From positions 496,001 through 560,000 of the forward strand of contig NZ_JQCR01000003.1 in NCBI RefSeq assembly GCF_000757885.1: a DNA stretch of 64,000 bases, written 5' to 3'. Position 1 is the first letter of the stretch; the number at the start of each line of letters is the position of its first letter. Both the position numbers and the translations under genes were made by a program. Origin of the DNA: Paenibacillus wynnii (GTDB lineage Bacteria > Bacillota > Bacilli > Paenibacillales > Paenibacillaceae). Shown in pieces: positions 39,726 through 49,639 of the stretch. The notes under the pieces were generated by a model. It saw only the letters and a program-made list of their open reading frames with translations. It was not told where the DNA came from and did not search any database.

Positions 39726-40187
39726 TTAACTTATACGTGCTGTTCCTAAGGCGAAATGATGCCAAAGAATATGTTCCACGGTATCCCCCTTTGCCTCATC
39801 GCATTCTATAATCAATATGACCTCAGGTCTTTTTCCCTGTAGAATCCGGTGGTTCCTCCTAATTATTTTGTAATAAAACAAATCAATTAAAAAACCTAAT
39901 AAAAAGCCTGATCCGGCACCGATAAGTCCCCAATAAATCGGACCCCACTGCAGCCTGAAACCAATGCTTGCACCAATAACCGAAAAAGCAGTGCCTAAAG
40001 CAGCACCTGTGCTAATCAGTGAAATACCGTCTGCATTATGGATGCTGTCAAAGAGACTGCGTTCTTTTTTGCGATTGGTTAAAGGGACAGCAAAGATATG
40101 TTCTTTACGGATTCCGTTCTCTTTAAGAGAACTAATCACTAGTTCTAAATTCATGGAATGCTCAAAAGTGGAAAATATTTGGATCAA
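39726..40187 (-). CDS. Membrane protein with glycine-zipper-like helices
   Basis: The 153-residue product has an N-terminal alpha/beta part (MNLELVISSLKENGIRKEHI) like the ferredoxin-like fold of signalling/heat-inducible membrane proteins, then glycine-rich helices (STGAALGTAFSVIGASIGF and GAGSGFLLGFLI). The start is TTG and overlaps the stop of the upstream gene. Function unknown. Confidence 0.6.
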   Translation of the reverse strand: MIQIFSTFEHSMNLELVISSLKENGIRKEHIFAVPLTNRKKERSLFDSIHNADGISLISTGAALGTAFSVIGASIGFRLQWGPIYWGLIGAGSGFLLGFLIDLFYYKIIRRNHRILQGKRPEVILIIECDEAKGDTVEHILWHHFALGTARIS

Positions 40188-41128
40188 GGATTATCCACCG
40201 CTTTCTCTTTTTTAATCTTAAAATGTGGATTCTGAAAATGATCGATTAGATAATTTTTCTGCTCCGCTTCGAACAGTTTGTTATTTTCTACAGTGTTTAT
40301 ATACGAATCATAAAGGGCAAATCCCCACATGGAAGGTATATATAACAGCCATTCTTTATCCAGCACAGCTGTTGACTGTGAAATATCTCCAAGGAAAAGG
40401 TATTGTACTGCAATCAGAGCCTTAGAGAAATACAGAAAGAGAATCGTCCATACAAGGCAGAAAAAAGCCGATATAATACGATGGATGTACAATTGTCCAA
40501 GCCCCGGCATAAACAAAGACCATACAACGGACATGATGGGGTTTCTTTTATCTATATAGTTAACTTCTAGGGCTCCAATGGAAAAAGTATTAAAGGGAGC
40601 ATTCTCTCTATCCGCCAGCAGATATACTTTGTTCATATCAACACTTGTACGATAGCTGTCCCAGATTCCGAAGATATACACAGGAATGTACATAAGCATC
40701 CATCTTACATCCAACACTTCCTTAGCCAATTCAATGTCCCCGCAAAATGAATGTACCATAGCAATATTTATTTTAGTGTTGTAGTTGACTATGACTTCCC
40801 ATATAAACAAGGAAAGCCCCCGCAGATATTTGTTGAGCAGAAGATGACCGAAGCCAGGGAATGCAGCTGACCACCAAGCGATGAGATAGGGGTTCTGCAA
40901 GTGAAATTGAGTGGTGCCGAAAATGCTGACATGGGCTTTGTATCGGCGGAACTTATTGTCGTTGTTTCTAAAGTTATCCGTCTGATTCCCAACCTTTGCA
41001 AATAATAGTAACTGTATTTTGCCCAATTGTTGGAGATGTATCCACCTTGGGTTTTTCAGGCTTCTCATTACTGTAATGCATAATATTTTTGGTAAAAGCA
41101 TTTCCGGTCCCTGAAGGCGGGTCGGCAT
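40184..41128 (-). CDS. Multi-pass membrane protein with internal duplication
   Basis: The 314-residue product contains two related halves: AWWSAAFPGFGHLLLNKYLR with a following helix pair (about 85-155), and VVWSLFMPGLGQLYIHRIIS (about 200-270). The PGxGxLY/L core resembles TM2-type helical hairpins. AGGAGG lies about ten bases before the ATG. It is coupled by overlap to the next gene. No function is assigned. Confidence 0.65.
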   Translation of the reverse strand: MPTRLQGPEMLLPKILCITVMRSLKNPRWIHLQQLGKIQLLLFAKVGNQTDNFRNNDNKFRRYKAHVSIFGTTQFHLQNPYLIAWWSAAFPGFGHLLLNKYLRGLSLFIWEVIVNYNTKINIAMVHSFCGDIELAKEVLDVRWMLMYIPVYIFGIWDSYRTSVDMNKVYLLADRENAPFNTFSIGALEVNYIDKRNPIMSVVWSLFMPGLGQLYIHRIISAFFCLVWTILFLYFSKALIAVQYLFLGDISQSTAVLDKEWLLYIPSMWGFALYDSYINTVENNKLFEAEQKNYLIDHFQNPHFKIKKEKAVDNP

Positions 41129-41336
41129 AAGGGAAAATCCTCCTATTATAGGTTATTCAGTAACTAATATCCCTTTTAATTTCCTTATTTTAATAGGGTG
41201 GATTCATTTTACCCGTTAATTGCCCAAACATGCGGGACAGGGTGAAAAAAATGAAATTTTTGCCTCTAACCAGCGCAACTTGCCTGAGTGATCGAAGTAT
41301 ATATTAACAGCATGAATTGTTTGGAGGGTTCCTAAT

Positions 41337-41891
41337 ATGAGATGGAAAAAAATTGCTCTATGCGTGATTGTGTTTTCCCTAATGGGAAGCTCACTTTTAT
41401 TCGCTGACGCTGTAACGCAAAAGATTCGGGTGTGGAGCAACGGTAAAGAAATGGCAGATGGTGGTTATTTAATTGATGGTAAAACGTATATCCCTGTTAG
41501 GGAAGCGGGTGGAGTTGTAACTTGGGATGATTCTGGAAAAGTGAAGATTCTTAAACCGAATGTTCATATTTTCCTTTTCCAAGGTGATACCGTATTTGGC
41601 AATGTAAAAATAGGGAAACTAAAGTTCAAAGTATTCAGTCAAGTAGACACTCTAACGGATGAGATTTTTGCAGTGAAAGTAGCCATTACAGATCCGTCGG
41701 GTAACGTAAAAGATATCCAATCGCAGGAGTATGAAGGTTCCCGTAAAGATAACTTTTGGTTCCCAACCTCAGAATTTACCTATGATTTCAAGGAGACTGG
41801 GAAGTATCGGATAGGCTTCTTTATCAAGGGTGAAAAGAATGGAGATTACGTACTTGTGTCTGAAAAAGTAATCACCGCGTTCAATCCATAA
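41337..41891 (+). CDS. Exported stalk-domain (copper amine oxidase N-like) protein
   Basis: The 184-residue product has a signal peptide (cleavage after LFADA or FA) and a copper-amine-oxidase N-like stalk segment VWSNGKEMADGGYLIDGKTY then IPVREAGGVVTW at about 31-65, followed by a beta-rich domain. TTGGAGGGTTCC lies before the ATG. It is expected at the cell surface; ligand unknown. Confidence 0.7.
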   Translation: MRWKKIALCVIVFSLMGSSLLFADAVTQKIRVWSNGKEMADGGYLIDGKTYIPVREAGGVVTWDDSGKVKILKPNVHIFLFQGDTVFGNVKIGKLKFKVFSQVDTLTDEIFAVKVAITDPSGNVKDIQSQEYEGSRKDNFWFPTSEFTYDFKETGKYRIGFFIKGEKNGDYVLVSEKVITAFNP

Positions 41892-41979
41892 TATGTTACT
41901 CTTGCAAATTGACCTGAACTAATCTAACGTGGTACGATATTATGCGTAAGATAATTCAACTTAAAAGTGAGGTATTTCA

Positions 41980-42303
41980 ATGAGCGATCACAAACATGAG
42001 CATGGCCATGAACATGGTGAAGCATGCGGTTGCGGACATGATCACGACCATGAGCACGAGGAGTTTGTGCTGACCTTGACGAACGAGCAGGGCGAAGACG
42101 TGGAGATGGTTCTGGTAGAAACATTCGACGTAGCTGAGAAATTATACGCATTACTGCTGGAACGCGAGAACCCTGAAGCAGATGGTATCATTCTGCGTAT
42201 GGAAGAAGAAAACGAAGAAATGGTACTATACAATATCGAAGACGAAGCTGAGTGGAATGCTGTTGAAGCTGCTTATAACGAGCTGCTTGCTAAGCAAGAA
42301 TAG
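41980..42303 (+). CDS. DUF1292 protein with His-rich metal-binding N-terminus
   Basis: The 107-residue product begins with about 28 residues full of His and two Cys (HKHEHGHEHGEACGCGHDHD), followed by a DUF1292 domain (about 29-100; FVLTLTNEQGEDVEMVLVET). The His/Cys segment should bind nickel, zinc or a related metal. A terminator follows at 42353-42386. Most DUF1292 proteins lack this extension. Confidence 0.85.
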   Translation: MSDHKHEHGHEHGEACGCGHDHDHEHEEFVLTLTNEQGEDVEMVLVETFDVAEKLYALLLERENPEADGIILRMEEENEEMVLYNIEDEAEWNAVEAAYNELLAKQE

Positions 42304-42352
42304 ATTTCGATAACGATTATACGCTGTTACTGTTACAAGTAGCAGTCAATGC

Positions 42353-42388
42353 AAAAACCCGATACCTGCTATGGTATCGGGTTTTTGT
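42353..42388. terminator. Bidirectional terminator
   Basis: AAAAACCCGATACC and GGTATCGGGTTTTT form a perfect stem around TGCTAT. It separates the convergent DUF1292 and speA genes. Confidence 0.9.
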
Positions 42389-42412
42389 ATGATTACTGAT
42401 CCAATAACAAGA

Positions 42413-43888
42413 TCAGGAGATAGGATTAGCTTCTACAATTACCTTAACATTAGTAATACTGCGATCCTCGGGTCCCTTTACCGGAAGGCCGATTTCGACA
42501 TGGTCGATAATGTAGTCTATGTTATCCTGGGTAATTATCTCACCGGGGAGAAGAATAGGAATGCCCGGCGGATATACATAGATGAATTCTGCGATGATAT
42601 ATCCCGCAGATTCCCGGAACGGAACGAGCTCTGTATCTGCATAAAATGCGTCCCTTGGAATAAGGGCAAGCTGTGGAATTTCCGGTACTTGAACTTTTAA
42701 TTCATAAATTTCACCTTTGCTGTAGTGAATGGCAGACAGTACCCGTAAGGCAGCAAGAAGTTTATCTACTGATTCTTGAGTATCACCTGGGGTAATAAGG
42801 CAAAGAATGTTATACATGTCGCTAAGCTCTACTTCGATGTTATATTTCTGACGAAGCCAGTTCTCTGTCTCGTATCCGGTGATACCAAGGTGGCGTACAT
42901 GAATGTTTAACTTGGTCGGATCTAGATCAAAGGTTGCCTCGGTACCCAGTATCTCTTTACCGAAGCTGTACAAGCCTTCTATATTGTTAATGGTATCGCG
43001 GGCATAGTTGGACAATGCAATTGTTCTGGCAGCCATCTCATGGCCGTTCAGGGCAAGATTGCGTCTGGATGTATCCAAGGACGCCAGCAAAATGTATGAT
43101 GTTGAAGTTGTGGTTAGCATGCTTAGGATAGTTTGTACCCGTTGCGGGTTGACAAGACCGGTCTTAGCATTTAGATTCAATACCGAGCTCTGCGTCATGG
43201 AGCCGCCCAATTTATGGACACTGGTTGCTGCCATATCCGCACCAGCCTGCATGGCTGATACCGGTAAATCCTCATGAAAATGAATCAGTACTCCGTGCGC
43301 CTCATCTACCAGTACGGGAATTCCGTAGCTATGGGCCAAATCCACAATCGAACGCAGGTCGGCACATACGCCAAAATACGTAGGATTAATTACGAGGACG
43401 CCTTTGGCATCCGGATGGCGCTTTAAGGCGCGTTCCAGCGAGCTGGTGGTTATACCGTGATCTATCCCGAGATTCTCATCCTGTACAGGTGAGACAAAAA
43501 CCGGCTTGGCTCCTGAGAAAATGATCGCTGACATGACTGACTTGTGAATGTTACGCGGTACGATAATTTTATCTCCAGGTGAGCATACAGAGAGTATCAT
43601 TGTCATGATAGCATTGCTTGTGCCTTGTACGCTGAAATACGTATAATCAGCGCCAAAGGCCTTAGCCGCCAACTTCTGTGCTTCCTGAATGACTCCGGTA
43701 GGCTGATGAAGATCGTCCAGAGGTGCGATGTTAATCAGATCTATAGATAGAGCGTTATCGCCGATAAACTCACGGAATTCGGCATCGGTTCCTAGCCCCT
43801 TCTTATGCCCGGGAATATGAAATTGAACGGGATTACCTGCGGCATGCTTTTTAAGAGCTGTGAAGAGGGGAGTACGGTGTTGATCCAT
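42413..43888 (-). CDS. speA: Arginine decarboxylase (Orn/Lys/Arg decarboxylase family)
   Basis: The 491-residue PLP enzyme closely resembles Bacillus subtilis SpeA: PVQFHIPGHKKG near the start, the VLVDEAHGVLIHF strand with the PLP-binding Asp, and SVHKLGGSMTQSS with the Schiff-base Lys at about residue 226. It should convert arginine to agmatine in polyamine synthesis; lysine decarboxylase is the main alternative within the family. Length is normal. The ribosome binding site (AAAGG) is not close to the ATG. Confidence 0.85.
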   Translation of the reverse strand: MDQHRTPLFTALKKHAAGNPVQFHIPGHKKGLGTDAEFREFIGDNALSIDLINIAPLDDLHQPTGVIQEAQKLAAKAFGADYTYFSVQGTSNAIMTMILSVCSPGDKIIVPRNIHKSVMSAIIFSGAKPVFVSPVQDENLGIDHGITTSSLERALKRHPDAKGVLVINPTYFGVCADLRSIVDLAHSYGIPVLVDEAHGVLIHFHEDLPVSAMQAGADMAATSVHKLGGSMTQSSVLNLNAKTGLVNPQRVQTILSMLTTTSTSYILLASLDTSRRNLALNGHEMAARTIALSNYARDTINNIEGLYSFGKEILGTEATFDLDPTKLNIHVRHLGITGYETENWLRQKYNIEVELSDMYNILCLITPGDTQESVDKLLAALRVLSAIHYSKGEIYELKVQVPEIPQLALIPRDAFYADTELVPFRESAGYIIAEFIYVYPPGIPILLPGEIITQDNIDYIIDHVEIGLPVKGPEDRSITNVKVIVEANPIS

Positions 43889-43978
43889 TTAATGCTGTCA
43901 CAACCTTTCGCGAAGAGTAATTTTTAGGGCAAGCATCAGTATAACAAAACAATCGACATTTTACTAGGATGTGATGGA

Positions 43979-45262
43979 ATGACTGGCACTGCTGAGCAAC
44001 GTACGCATATTAATCTGGCTTCACCGTTTATCGTCAAGATGTGGGTTATCATTTTTTTAGTTGAGTTTGTGAAGGGATCTTTGCTCGTCGCGCTGCTCCC
44101 GGTTTATATGGAGAATATCCTCGGGCTGTCGGTAACCGTAGTTGGTTTTGCCTTCGCGATGCAATACTTGGGCGATAACCTGTTTCGCAGTCCATCGGGC
44201 TGGATTCTGGAGCGGGTCGGGTATCGCTGGACTATGACAGGAGCCCTTGTTCTTATCGTTCTGGCCGTAACCATGATCATATATGTTACGGACGCAGTAT
44301 GGCTTTCTGTGGCCTGTCTTATCCTCGGTATCGGAACTTCTCCGCTCTGGCCTTGTGTAATGACTGGTGTGACTGATCTCGCTGGTTCTACCAAGAGTGG
44401 CAGCAGCGGTGCGGCAATGGGTGCCGTAGAAATGGCTTCGCTTGCAGGAACAGGGATTGGTCCTATAACCGTTAACTTTTTAATGGATCACGGTGGTCAG
44501 AGTTATAGGGTGGCGTTCCTAGTGCTACTTGGGTGCGCTATGGCGGTGGTGGGGGTTTCACTTCTGCTTCCTTCACGGATTAGTCATACGGTTCATTCGA
44601 GTTCACATGGATCTGCGGATGGGTCTCACGGGGGGCGTAAGCGGCTCAAGCCTTGGGCGAGTCTTAAAAGAACGCTGCATCAGGTCAGGACTACCCTGAA
44701 GGTAAGCCGACTTTTGTATCCTGCACTGTTTCTGCAGGCTTTTGCGATTGGACTTATGACTCCTGTAGTGACATTGTTTGCTCGAACTGAACTGCATGTA
44801 ACACCTAACCAATTCAGTATGCTTCTAATAGCGGGGGGCGGGATCACCGTTCTGGCTCTAATTCCTGCAGGGAGATGGGTCGATCGTATTGGAACAACAG
44901 CATTTCTAAATGTTGGTTTTCTTCTTGCTGCGGGCTCGATGGCTCTATTCTCGCAAGTACGCTGGCTGCCACTGGCTTTCGTCTCTGTAATGCTTGTAGG
45001 GATAAGCTATGCACTAATTCTGCCAGCATGGAATGCCTTCCTAGCCAAGCAAATTCCTAAAGGCGAAAGAGGAACGGTGTGGGGGTTATTTCTGACACTT
45101 CAAGGTTCCGGTATGGTTGCGGGTCCTGTGTTGTCGGGTAAGCTGTGGGATACTGTCGGTCACGGCGTGCCTTTTTTGGTTAGTGGATTCGTAATGCTAC
45201 TGCTGTTCATACTGCATCTCCTGATTGTCCATAGAACGAAGCTTAAAGCAGAGTTGCACTAA
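43979..45262 (+). CDS. MFS transporter
   Basis: The 427-residue protein has about 12 hydrophobic segments and the MFS loop 2-3 pattern in QYLGDNLFRSPSGWILERVG and YRW. A His/Gly-rich cytosolic loop (SSHGSADGSHGGRKR, about 205-219) divides the two halves. It is a proton-coupled exporter or importer of unknown substrate. It is divergent from speA. Confidence 0.85.
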   Translation: MTGTAEQRTHINLASPFIVKMWVIIFLVEFVKGSLLVALLPVYMENILGLSVTVVGFAFAMQYLGDNLFRSPSGWILERVGYRWTMTGALVLIVLAVTMIIYVTDAVWLSVACLILGIGTSPLWPCVMTGVTDLAGSTKSGSSGAAMGAVEMASLAGTGIGPITVNFLMDHGGQSYRVAFLVLLGCAMAVVGVSLLLPSRISHTVHSSSHGSADGSHGGRKRLKPWASLKRTLHQVRTTLKVSRLLYPALFLQAFAIGLMTPVVTLFARTELHVTPNQFSMLLIAGGGITVLALIPAGRWVDRIGTTAFLNVGFLLAAGSMALFSQVRWLPLAFVSVMLVGISYALILPAWNAFLAKQIPKGERGTVWGLFLTLQGSGMVAGPVLSGKLWDTVGHGVPFLVSGFVMLLLFILHLLIVHRTKLKAELH

Positions 45263-45306
45263 AAAACCGCTGGTCACTGATAAACAGTGGACCAGCGGTT
45301 TTTTTA
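45262..45306. terminator. Bidirectional terminator
   Basis: AAAAAACCGCTGGTC and GACCAGCGGTTTTTTT-type arms pair around an inner CACTG stem. It lies between the convergent MFS and DUF1054 genes. Confidence 0.9.
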
Positions 45307-45334
45307 AATGGTGAACCCTCTATACATTTAATGA

Positions 45335-45958
45335 CTAAAAAGACATGCGGTACAAGGGAAGCAGTGTTTCGAAGGTCTCCTGTATTACGTTCAATAGAGC
45401 TTCGCCGTCTTCGAGGATCGGGTCGTTCTTATCCAAGCGCAAACCACAGGTGACCTCCCCCTTTTTCACCTCCCGCAGTTTACGGGTTAGCTCGACAAAT
45501 TGTTCGTCACTCATATCAGCCTGAGGCGTACCCCGGGGATCCAGATGATCTGTAGACCAGAAAAAGTTACCGGGAAGTTCCTTGCGAATACTGGAGATTT
45601 GCCCGGTGAGAGCCTTGGCAAAAACAATCTTGTTATCACTTTCATAAATAATTGCAAAGACAATAAATAAATGACTATGGAACATACCTACCTGAAAATG
45701 GGGCAGAGCCTTATATCCTCGTTTGTTGGGTCCCCAAGCCACCCAAGTATCATGGGGAGCATGAACGGTCCGACGGGCATGCTTGGCCACATGAGGGAAC
45801 ATCTCCACCCCACACAATGCAGAAAGAACAGGGGCCATTTCCGTGCCAAGCTCTGTCAGCTTTGGGCGTACTCTTGAGATTAGGGCGTTCATTCGTGGCT
45901 CCAAGCCTGGTATGTCAAATACTTCGAAGTCTTCTGCTGCAAAACTGGTAAATGCCAT
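45335..45958 (-). CDS. DUF1054 (UPF0637, YktB-like) protein
   Basis: The ATG at 45958 follows GAGGTGGCATCT and gives a 207-residue product, the normal family length. It matches UPF0637 throughout (AFTSFAAEDFEVFDIPGLEP, HDTWVAWGPNKRGYKALPHF, HLDPRGTPQ). The family is soluble and of unknown function. Confidence 0.85.
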   Translation of the reverse strand: MAFTSFAAEDFEVFDIPGLEPRMNALISRVRPKLTELGTEMAPVLSALCGVEMFPHVAKHARRTVHAPHDTWVAWGPNKRGYKALPHFQVGMFHSHLFIVFAIIYESDNKIVFAKALTGQISSIRKELPGNFFWSTDHLDPRGTPQADMSDEQFVELTRKLREVKKGEVTCGLRLDKNDPILEDGEALLNVIQETFETLLPLYRMSF

Positions 45959-46227
45959 AGATGCCACCTCATAAATTTGATCGGTATTCTTCTTTTTTTG
46001 CCAAACGATGGTTAGAATAAATAAAAAGTTTGGAGAAGACCCGTTGCGGGTAAAAATAGTCAATAACCAAGTTACCGCTACATAAACTGAAGTATAAAAT
46101 AAGAGCAGGATGAACGCAAAAAGGAGTTTATTTCAAGTGGAAGTCCGGCAGTCCGTTTGACTCTCATATAGGCAGATGCGTACCAAGTCGGCTTTGTGTA
46201 GGTACAAAGCTTTTAGGGGGGAGTGCC

Positions 46228-46836
46228 GTGAACAAAAATGTTGAAGTGGAATACTGCAATTTGGAGCTCCGGTTCGAACGCCAGCATATTCAGGACTTGA
46301 TCAAGGACTTAATTCAAGATGGCTATTCCCTGTATTGGAGCGAGAGTGAGAATGTATTTATTATCTCGGTTCGCACCGGCCGTAAGCTGGTGAAGCTGCG
46401 TTTTCTGCGGATCAAAGAAGGATATAAACTGGTTGGAGACTATATGATCCGTGATGCCCGTCTAGCCGAGTGGATGGAGAAGTTGATAGGCGATTTGCGT
46501 GGGCATGCAGTCGTCAAACGTTTCCGTGATCGCCAGATCACCATTGAAAATATTATGTTCGGCGAAGTGATTCGTCTAGTAGAGATTACGGGCTACCAGC
46601 AGCGGATTGTGTTCCAGAAAGGGCCACTTCTCACAGATCAAGAGCTTACCAAATTATATTACTCCAGCGAAGGTGAAGAGCGGATTCAACAGCGCAAAAT
46701 GGAAGTAGATGAGCAGCTTGATCTACTGAATGAAGCCCTGCAATCGGATAATGTTCTAGCAACGCAACGATGTAAGATAAAGCTGGCTTATTTGACAAAT
46801 GAATTAAGAAAGTTGGAATGGTCAGCGGAGGAATAG
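46228..46836 (+). CDS. Conserved hypothetical protein, 202 aa
   Basis: The start is GTG after GGGGGGAGTGCC. The product has an alpha/beta N-terminal part (LELRFERQHIQDLIKDLIQD, then FIISVRTGRKLVKLRF) and a coiled-coil C-terminus. It has no membrane segment or known motif and sits alone. Similar proteins seem common in Paenibacillus. Confidence 0.65.
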   Translation: MNKNVEVEYCNLELRFERQHIQDLIKDLIQDGYSLYWSESENVFIISVRTGRKLVKLRFLRIKEGYKLVGDYMIRDARLAEWMEKLIGDLRGHAVVKRFRDRQITIENIMFGEVIRLVEITGYQQRIVFQKGPLLTDQELTKLYYSSEGEERIQQRKMEVDEQLDLLNEALQSDNVLATQRCKIKLAYLTNELRKLEWSAEE

Positions 46837-47091
46837 GTGAACAATACAGGCATCCTGGCAACGGGATGTCTTAATTTTGTACTATAAGTTGGTAACAGGG
46901 GTTCACTTCTGTTGATAAAAGCGTTAAAATGATTACATTGTGGATTCAATTTCCTTACATGATGCTTTGTCAATGAAATTGATCTCTTAATGCAGGACGA
47001 GCTTTGCTGTACCTTGTAAAGGATGGTATTCTTGTTCTGTGAGAAATGGATTACACACAAAAAATATAGGGTGCAAAGGGTGGAGGACCAG

Positions 47092-48501
47092 ATGGCAAAA
47101 CAACAAATCGGCGTTATTGGCCTGGCGGTAATGGGCAAAAATTTGGCTCTGAATATCGAGAGCAGAGGATTTTCGGTATCGGTATTTAACCGCTCCCCGG
47201 AGAAGACGCATGATCTCCTGAGCGAAGCGCAAGGCAAAAACTTGACTGGTGCCTTTACTGTCGAAGAATTCGTTCAATCTTTGGAAACACCGCGCAAGAT
47301 TCTAATTATGGTTCAAGCGGGAAAAGCAACGGACTCCACAATTGAGCAACTGATTCCTTTTCTAGACCAAGGAGATATCATTATTGATGGCGGTAACGCT
47401 TATTTCCCTGATACGGTTCGCCGCAGCAAAGAGTTGGAAGAACAAGGTTTCCGATTCATTGGAACTGGAGTTTCCGGAGGAGAAGAAGGAGCCCTTAAAG
47501 GACCTTCCATTATGCCTGGGGGCCAAGAAAGCGCGTATAAGCTCGTAGAGCCAATCCTTACTGCGATTTCAGCCAAGGTAGGCGGAGAGCCTTGCTGTAC
47601 ATATATTGGACCGGATGGTGCCGGACACTATGTGAAAATGGTGCATAACGGTATCGAATACGGCGACATGCAGTTGATTTGTGAAGCTTACCATTTGCTG
47701 AAGGATGTACTTGGTCTGGATGCTAAAGAGCTGCACAACATCTTCAAAGAGTGGAACAACGGCGAACTCGACAGCTATTTGATCGAGATCACTACAGATA
47801 TTTTTGCGCAGTATGATGCAGAAACAGGCAAACCGATGGTTGACGTTATCTTGGATTCTGCCGGCCAAAAAGGTACAGGTAAATGGACCAGCCAAAGCTC
47901 CCTTGATCTCGGCGTGCCTTTGTCCATGATTACAGAATCCGTATTCTCCCGTTTCCTCTCAGCAATGAAGGATGAGCGTGTTGAAGCAAGCAAAGTGTTA
48001 ACCGGACCTTCATCAGTGCCTTTCCAAGGCGATAAGGCTGAGTTTATCGAGAACGTTCGCAAGGCGCTTTTCGCAAGCAAAATCGTATCTTACGCTCAAG
48101 GCTTTGCACAGCTTCGCGTAGCTTCCGATGAGTACGGCTGGGATTTGAAATATGGCAACTTGGCTAAGATTTGGCGCGGTGGTTGTATCATTCGTTCCCG
48201 CTTCCTTCAAAACATTACTGATGCTTATGAGAACAATGCAGATCTGAAAAACCTGCTGCTGGATCCGTTCTTCAAGGACATCATGACTTCCTACCAGGAT
48301 GCTTGGCGTAAAGTAATTGCATCTGCTGTAACTTTGGGAATTCCGGTTCCTGGTTTCTCCAGTGCGATTGCTTACTATGACAGCTACCGCACAGAACGTC
48401 TGCCGGCGAATTTGCTTCAGGCACAACGTGACTACTTCGGGGCTCACACCTTCAAACGTGTGGACAAAGAAGGCGTATTCCACCACAACTGGTTGTCTTA
48501 G
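47092..48501 (+). CDS. gndA: 6-phosphogluconate dehydrogenase, decarboxylating
   Basis: The 469-residue enzyme oxidises 6-phosphogluconate to ribulose-5-phosphate with CO2 and NADPH. It shows the Rossmann motif [16 protein letters not shown] (about 6-21), [12 protein letters not shown] (about 129-140) and the C-terminal helical domain with [15 protein letters not shown] and [16 protein letters not shown]. The ATG at 47092 has GGAGG five bases upstream, which excludes an upstream start. Length is normal. The substitution GLAVMG for the usual GLGVMG is noted. Confidence 0.93.
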   Translation: MAKQQIGVIGLAVMGKNLALNIESRGFSVSVFNRSPEKTHDLLSEAQGKNLTGAFTVEEFVQSLETPRKILIMVQAGKATDSTIEQLIPFLDQGDIIIDGGNAYFPDTVRRSKELEEQGFRFIGTGVSGGEEGALKGPSIMPGGQESAYKLVEPILTAISAKVGGEPCCTYIGPDGAGHYVKMVHNGIEYGDMQLICEAYHLLKDVLGLDAKELHNIFKEWNNGELDSYLIEITTDIFAQYDAETGKPMVDVILDSAGQKGTGKWTSQSSLDLGVPLSMITESVFSRFLSAMKDERVEASKVLTGPSSVPFQGDKAEFIENVRKALFASKIVSYAQGFAQLRVASDEYGWDLKYGNLAKIWRGGCIIRSRFLQNITDAYENNADLKNLLLDPFFKDIMTSYQDAWRKVIASAVTLGIPVPGFSSAIAYYDSYRTERLPANLLQAQRDYFGAHTFKRVDKEGVFHHNWLS

Positions 48502-48534
48502 TAATTTTCCTGACATAATTCGTTAGAAGTGGCC

Positions 48535-48580
48535 TGGAGGCTTCCGCCAAAAGCGGGGCTTTCGGGCTTTTTTTATACCA
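48535..48580 (+). terminator. Terminator after gndA
   Basis: GCCTGGAGGCTTCCGC pairs with GCGGGGCTTTCGGGC (with G-U pairs) around CAAAA, followed by TTTTTTTAT. Confidence 0.75.
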
Positions 48581-48670
48581 TCATGTGCCTAAAAAAGCCT
48601 TGAGATGCACGTTGTCTAAAGTTTTAACCCTGTGTTATGATATGACAAATGTCGCGGTTGGAGGGTAGTC

Positions 48671-49222
48671 ATGACTGGGGATGCAAAAGAACAAGAAGTG
48701 AGCATGGTAAGTAATCAGGCTAGGAAGAATATCATCCTGGTTGGAATGATGGGTACAGGCAAATCAACGGCAGGCACTCTCGTGGCTGAGACGCTGGGTT
48801 ATGGGTTCGTGGATTTGGATCAAGCCATTGTAGAACAAGAAGGTCATTCAATACCTGAAATCTTTAAGGATCGCGGGGAAGAGTACTTTCGGCTAGTAGA
48901 GTCAGCTATTCTAAAACGTGTTCTTCAGATGGAGGGTAACGTGATTTCGACTGGTGGGGGTTCGGTATTAGCTCCTGGAAATACCTCGTTAATGCTTAAC
49001 AGTGGCTTTGTAGTCACGTTGACAGCTACTGCTGAGGATATTATTTCACGCGTGGGTGCGGATAGAAATCGACCACTGCTCGCTGGCAACGCGGAGGAAC
49101 GGGTCAGACGCTTAATGGAACAGCGTAAGGATGCCTACCTATTCGCGCATTGCACAGTCGACACAACGGGACTCAGTGCGGCACAAGTGTCGCAACATAT
49201 TTTAACGCACTACCGCGGTTGA
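48671..49222 (+). CDS. aroK: Shikimate kinase
   Basis: The 183-residue enzyme phosphorylates shikimate in the chorismate pathway. It has the P-loop GMMGTGKST (about 26-34), FVDLDQAI with the Mg/shikimate-binding Asp, the FRLVESAIL region, ISTGGGSVL and the lid RPLLAG. GGAGGGTAGTC precedes the ATG. It lies near aroA but is separated from it by a gene on the other strand. Confidence 0.9.
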   Translation: MTGDAKEQEVSMVSNQARKNIILVGMMGTGKSTAGTLVAETLGYGFVDLDQAIVEQEGHSIPEIFKDRGEEYFRLVESAILKRVLQMEGNVISTGGGSVLAPGNTSLMLNSGFVVTLTATAEDIISRVGADRNRPLLAGNAEERVRRLMEQRKDAYLFAHCTVDTTGLSAAQVSQHILTHYRG

Positions 49223-49226
49223 GCTT

Positions 49227-49526
49227 CTAAGTGCTCCATTCAATCATGCCGCCGCTTAGATTAGCTGTTTTGTTGTAGCCTTGCTGCTGTAGATATTCGC
49301 AGACACGCTGGCTTCGGGCGCCGGATCGGCAAATGAAGATGACCTCGGCATCATTTATAATATCATCAGTACGGTAGGGAATTTCACCCATCGGGATGTG
49401 TAGCGCACCTGGTATCATACCGAGGGCAACTTCATCATCTTCTCGAACATCGATAAGAATAAGGTCTTCACCTGCTATAATACGCTGGCGTAATTCTTCA
49501 GCTGTGATTTGGGGGATATTATTCAT
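49227..49526 (-). CDS. Rhodanese-like domain protein, 99 aa
   Basis: A single rhodanese domain with DLILIDVREDDEVALGMIPG, then HIPMGEIP and the active-site loop CRSGARS carrying the catalytic Cys. AGAGGTCACAACC precedes the ATG. It would transfer sulfur or redox equivalents. It is convergent with aroK and divergent from aroA. Confidence 0.88.
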   Translation of the reverse strand: MNNIPQITAEELRQRIIAGEDLILIDVREDDEVALGMIPGALHIPMGEIPYRTDDIINDAEVIFICRSGARSQRVCEYLQQQGYNKTANLSGGMIEWST

Positions 49527-49639
49527 GGTTGTGACCTCTTTTCGTCAGAAGATTGATACCATAATACCACAAGCGCGGAATGCCCTGTCAAACCGAGCCG
49601 TACATACAAACTTCACAATTAAAAGGAGAGCTATTAACT

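Noticed and set aside
44104..44394. Minus-strand frame within the MFS gene
   Set aside because: Shadow of the transporter coding sequence; no start signal and no recognisable family.
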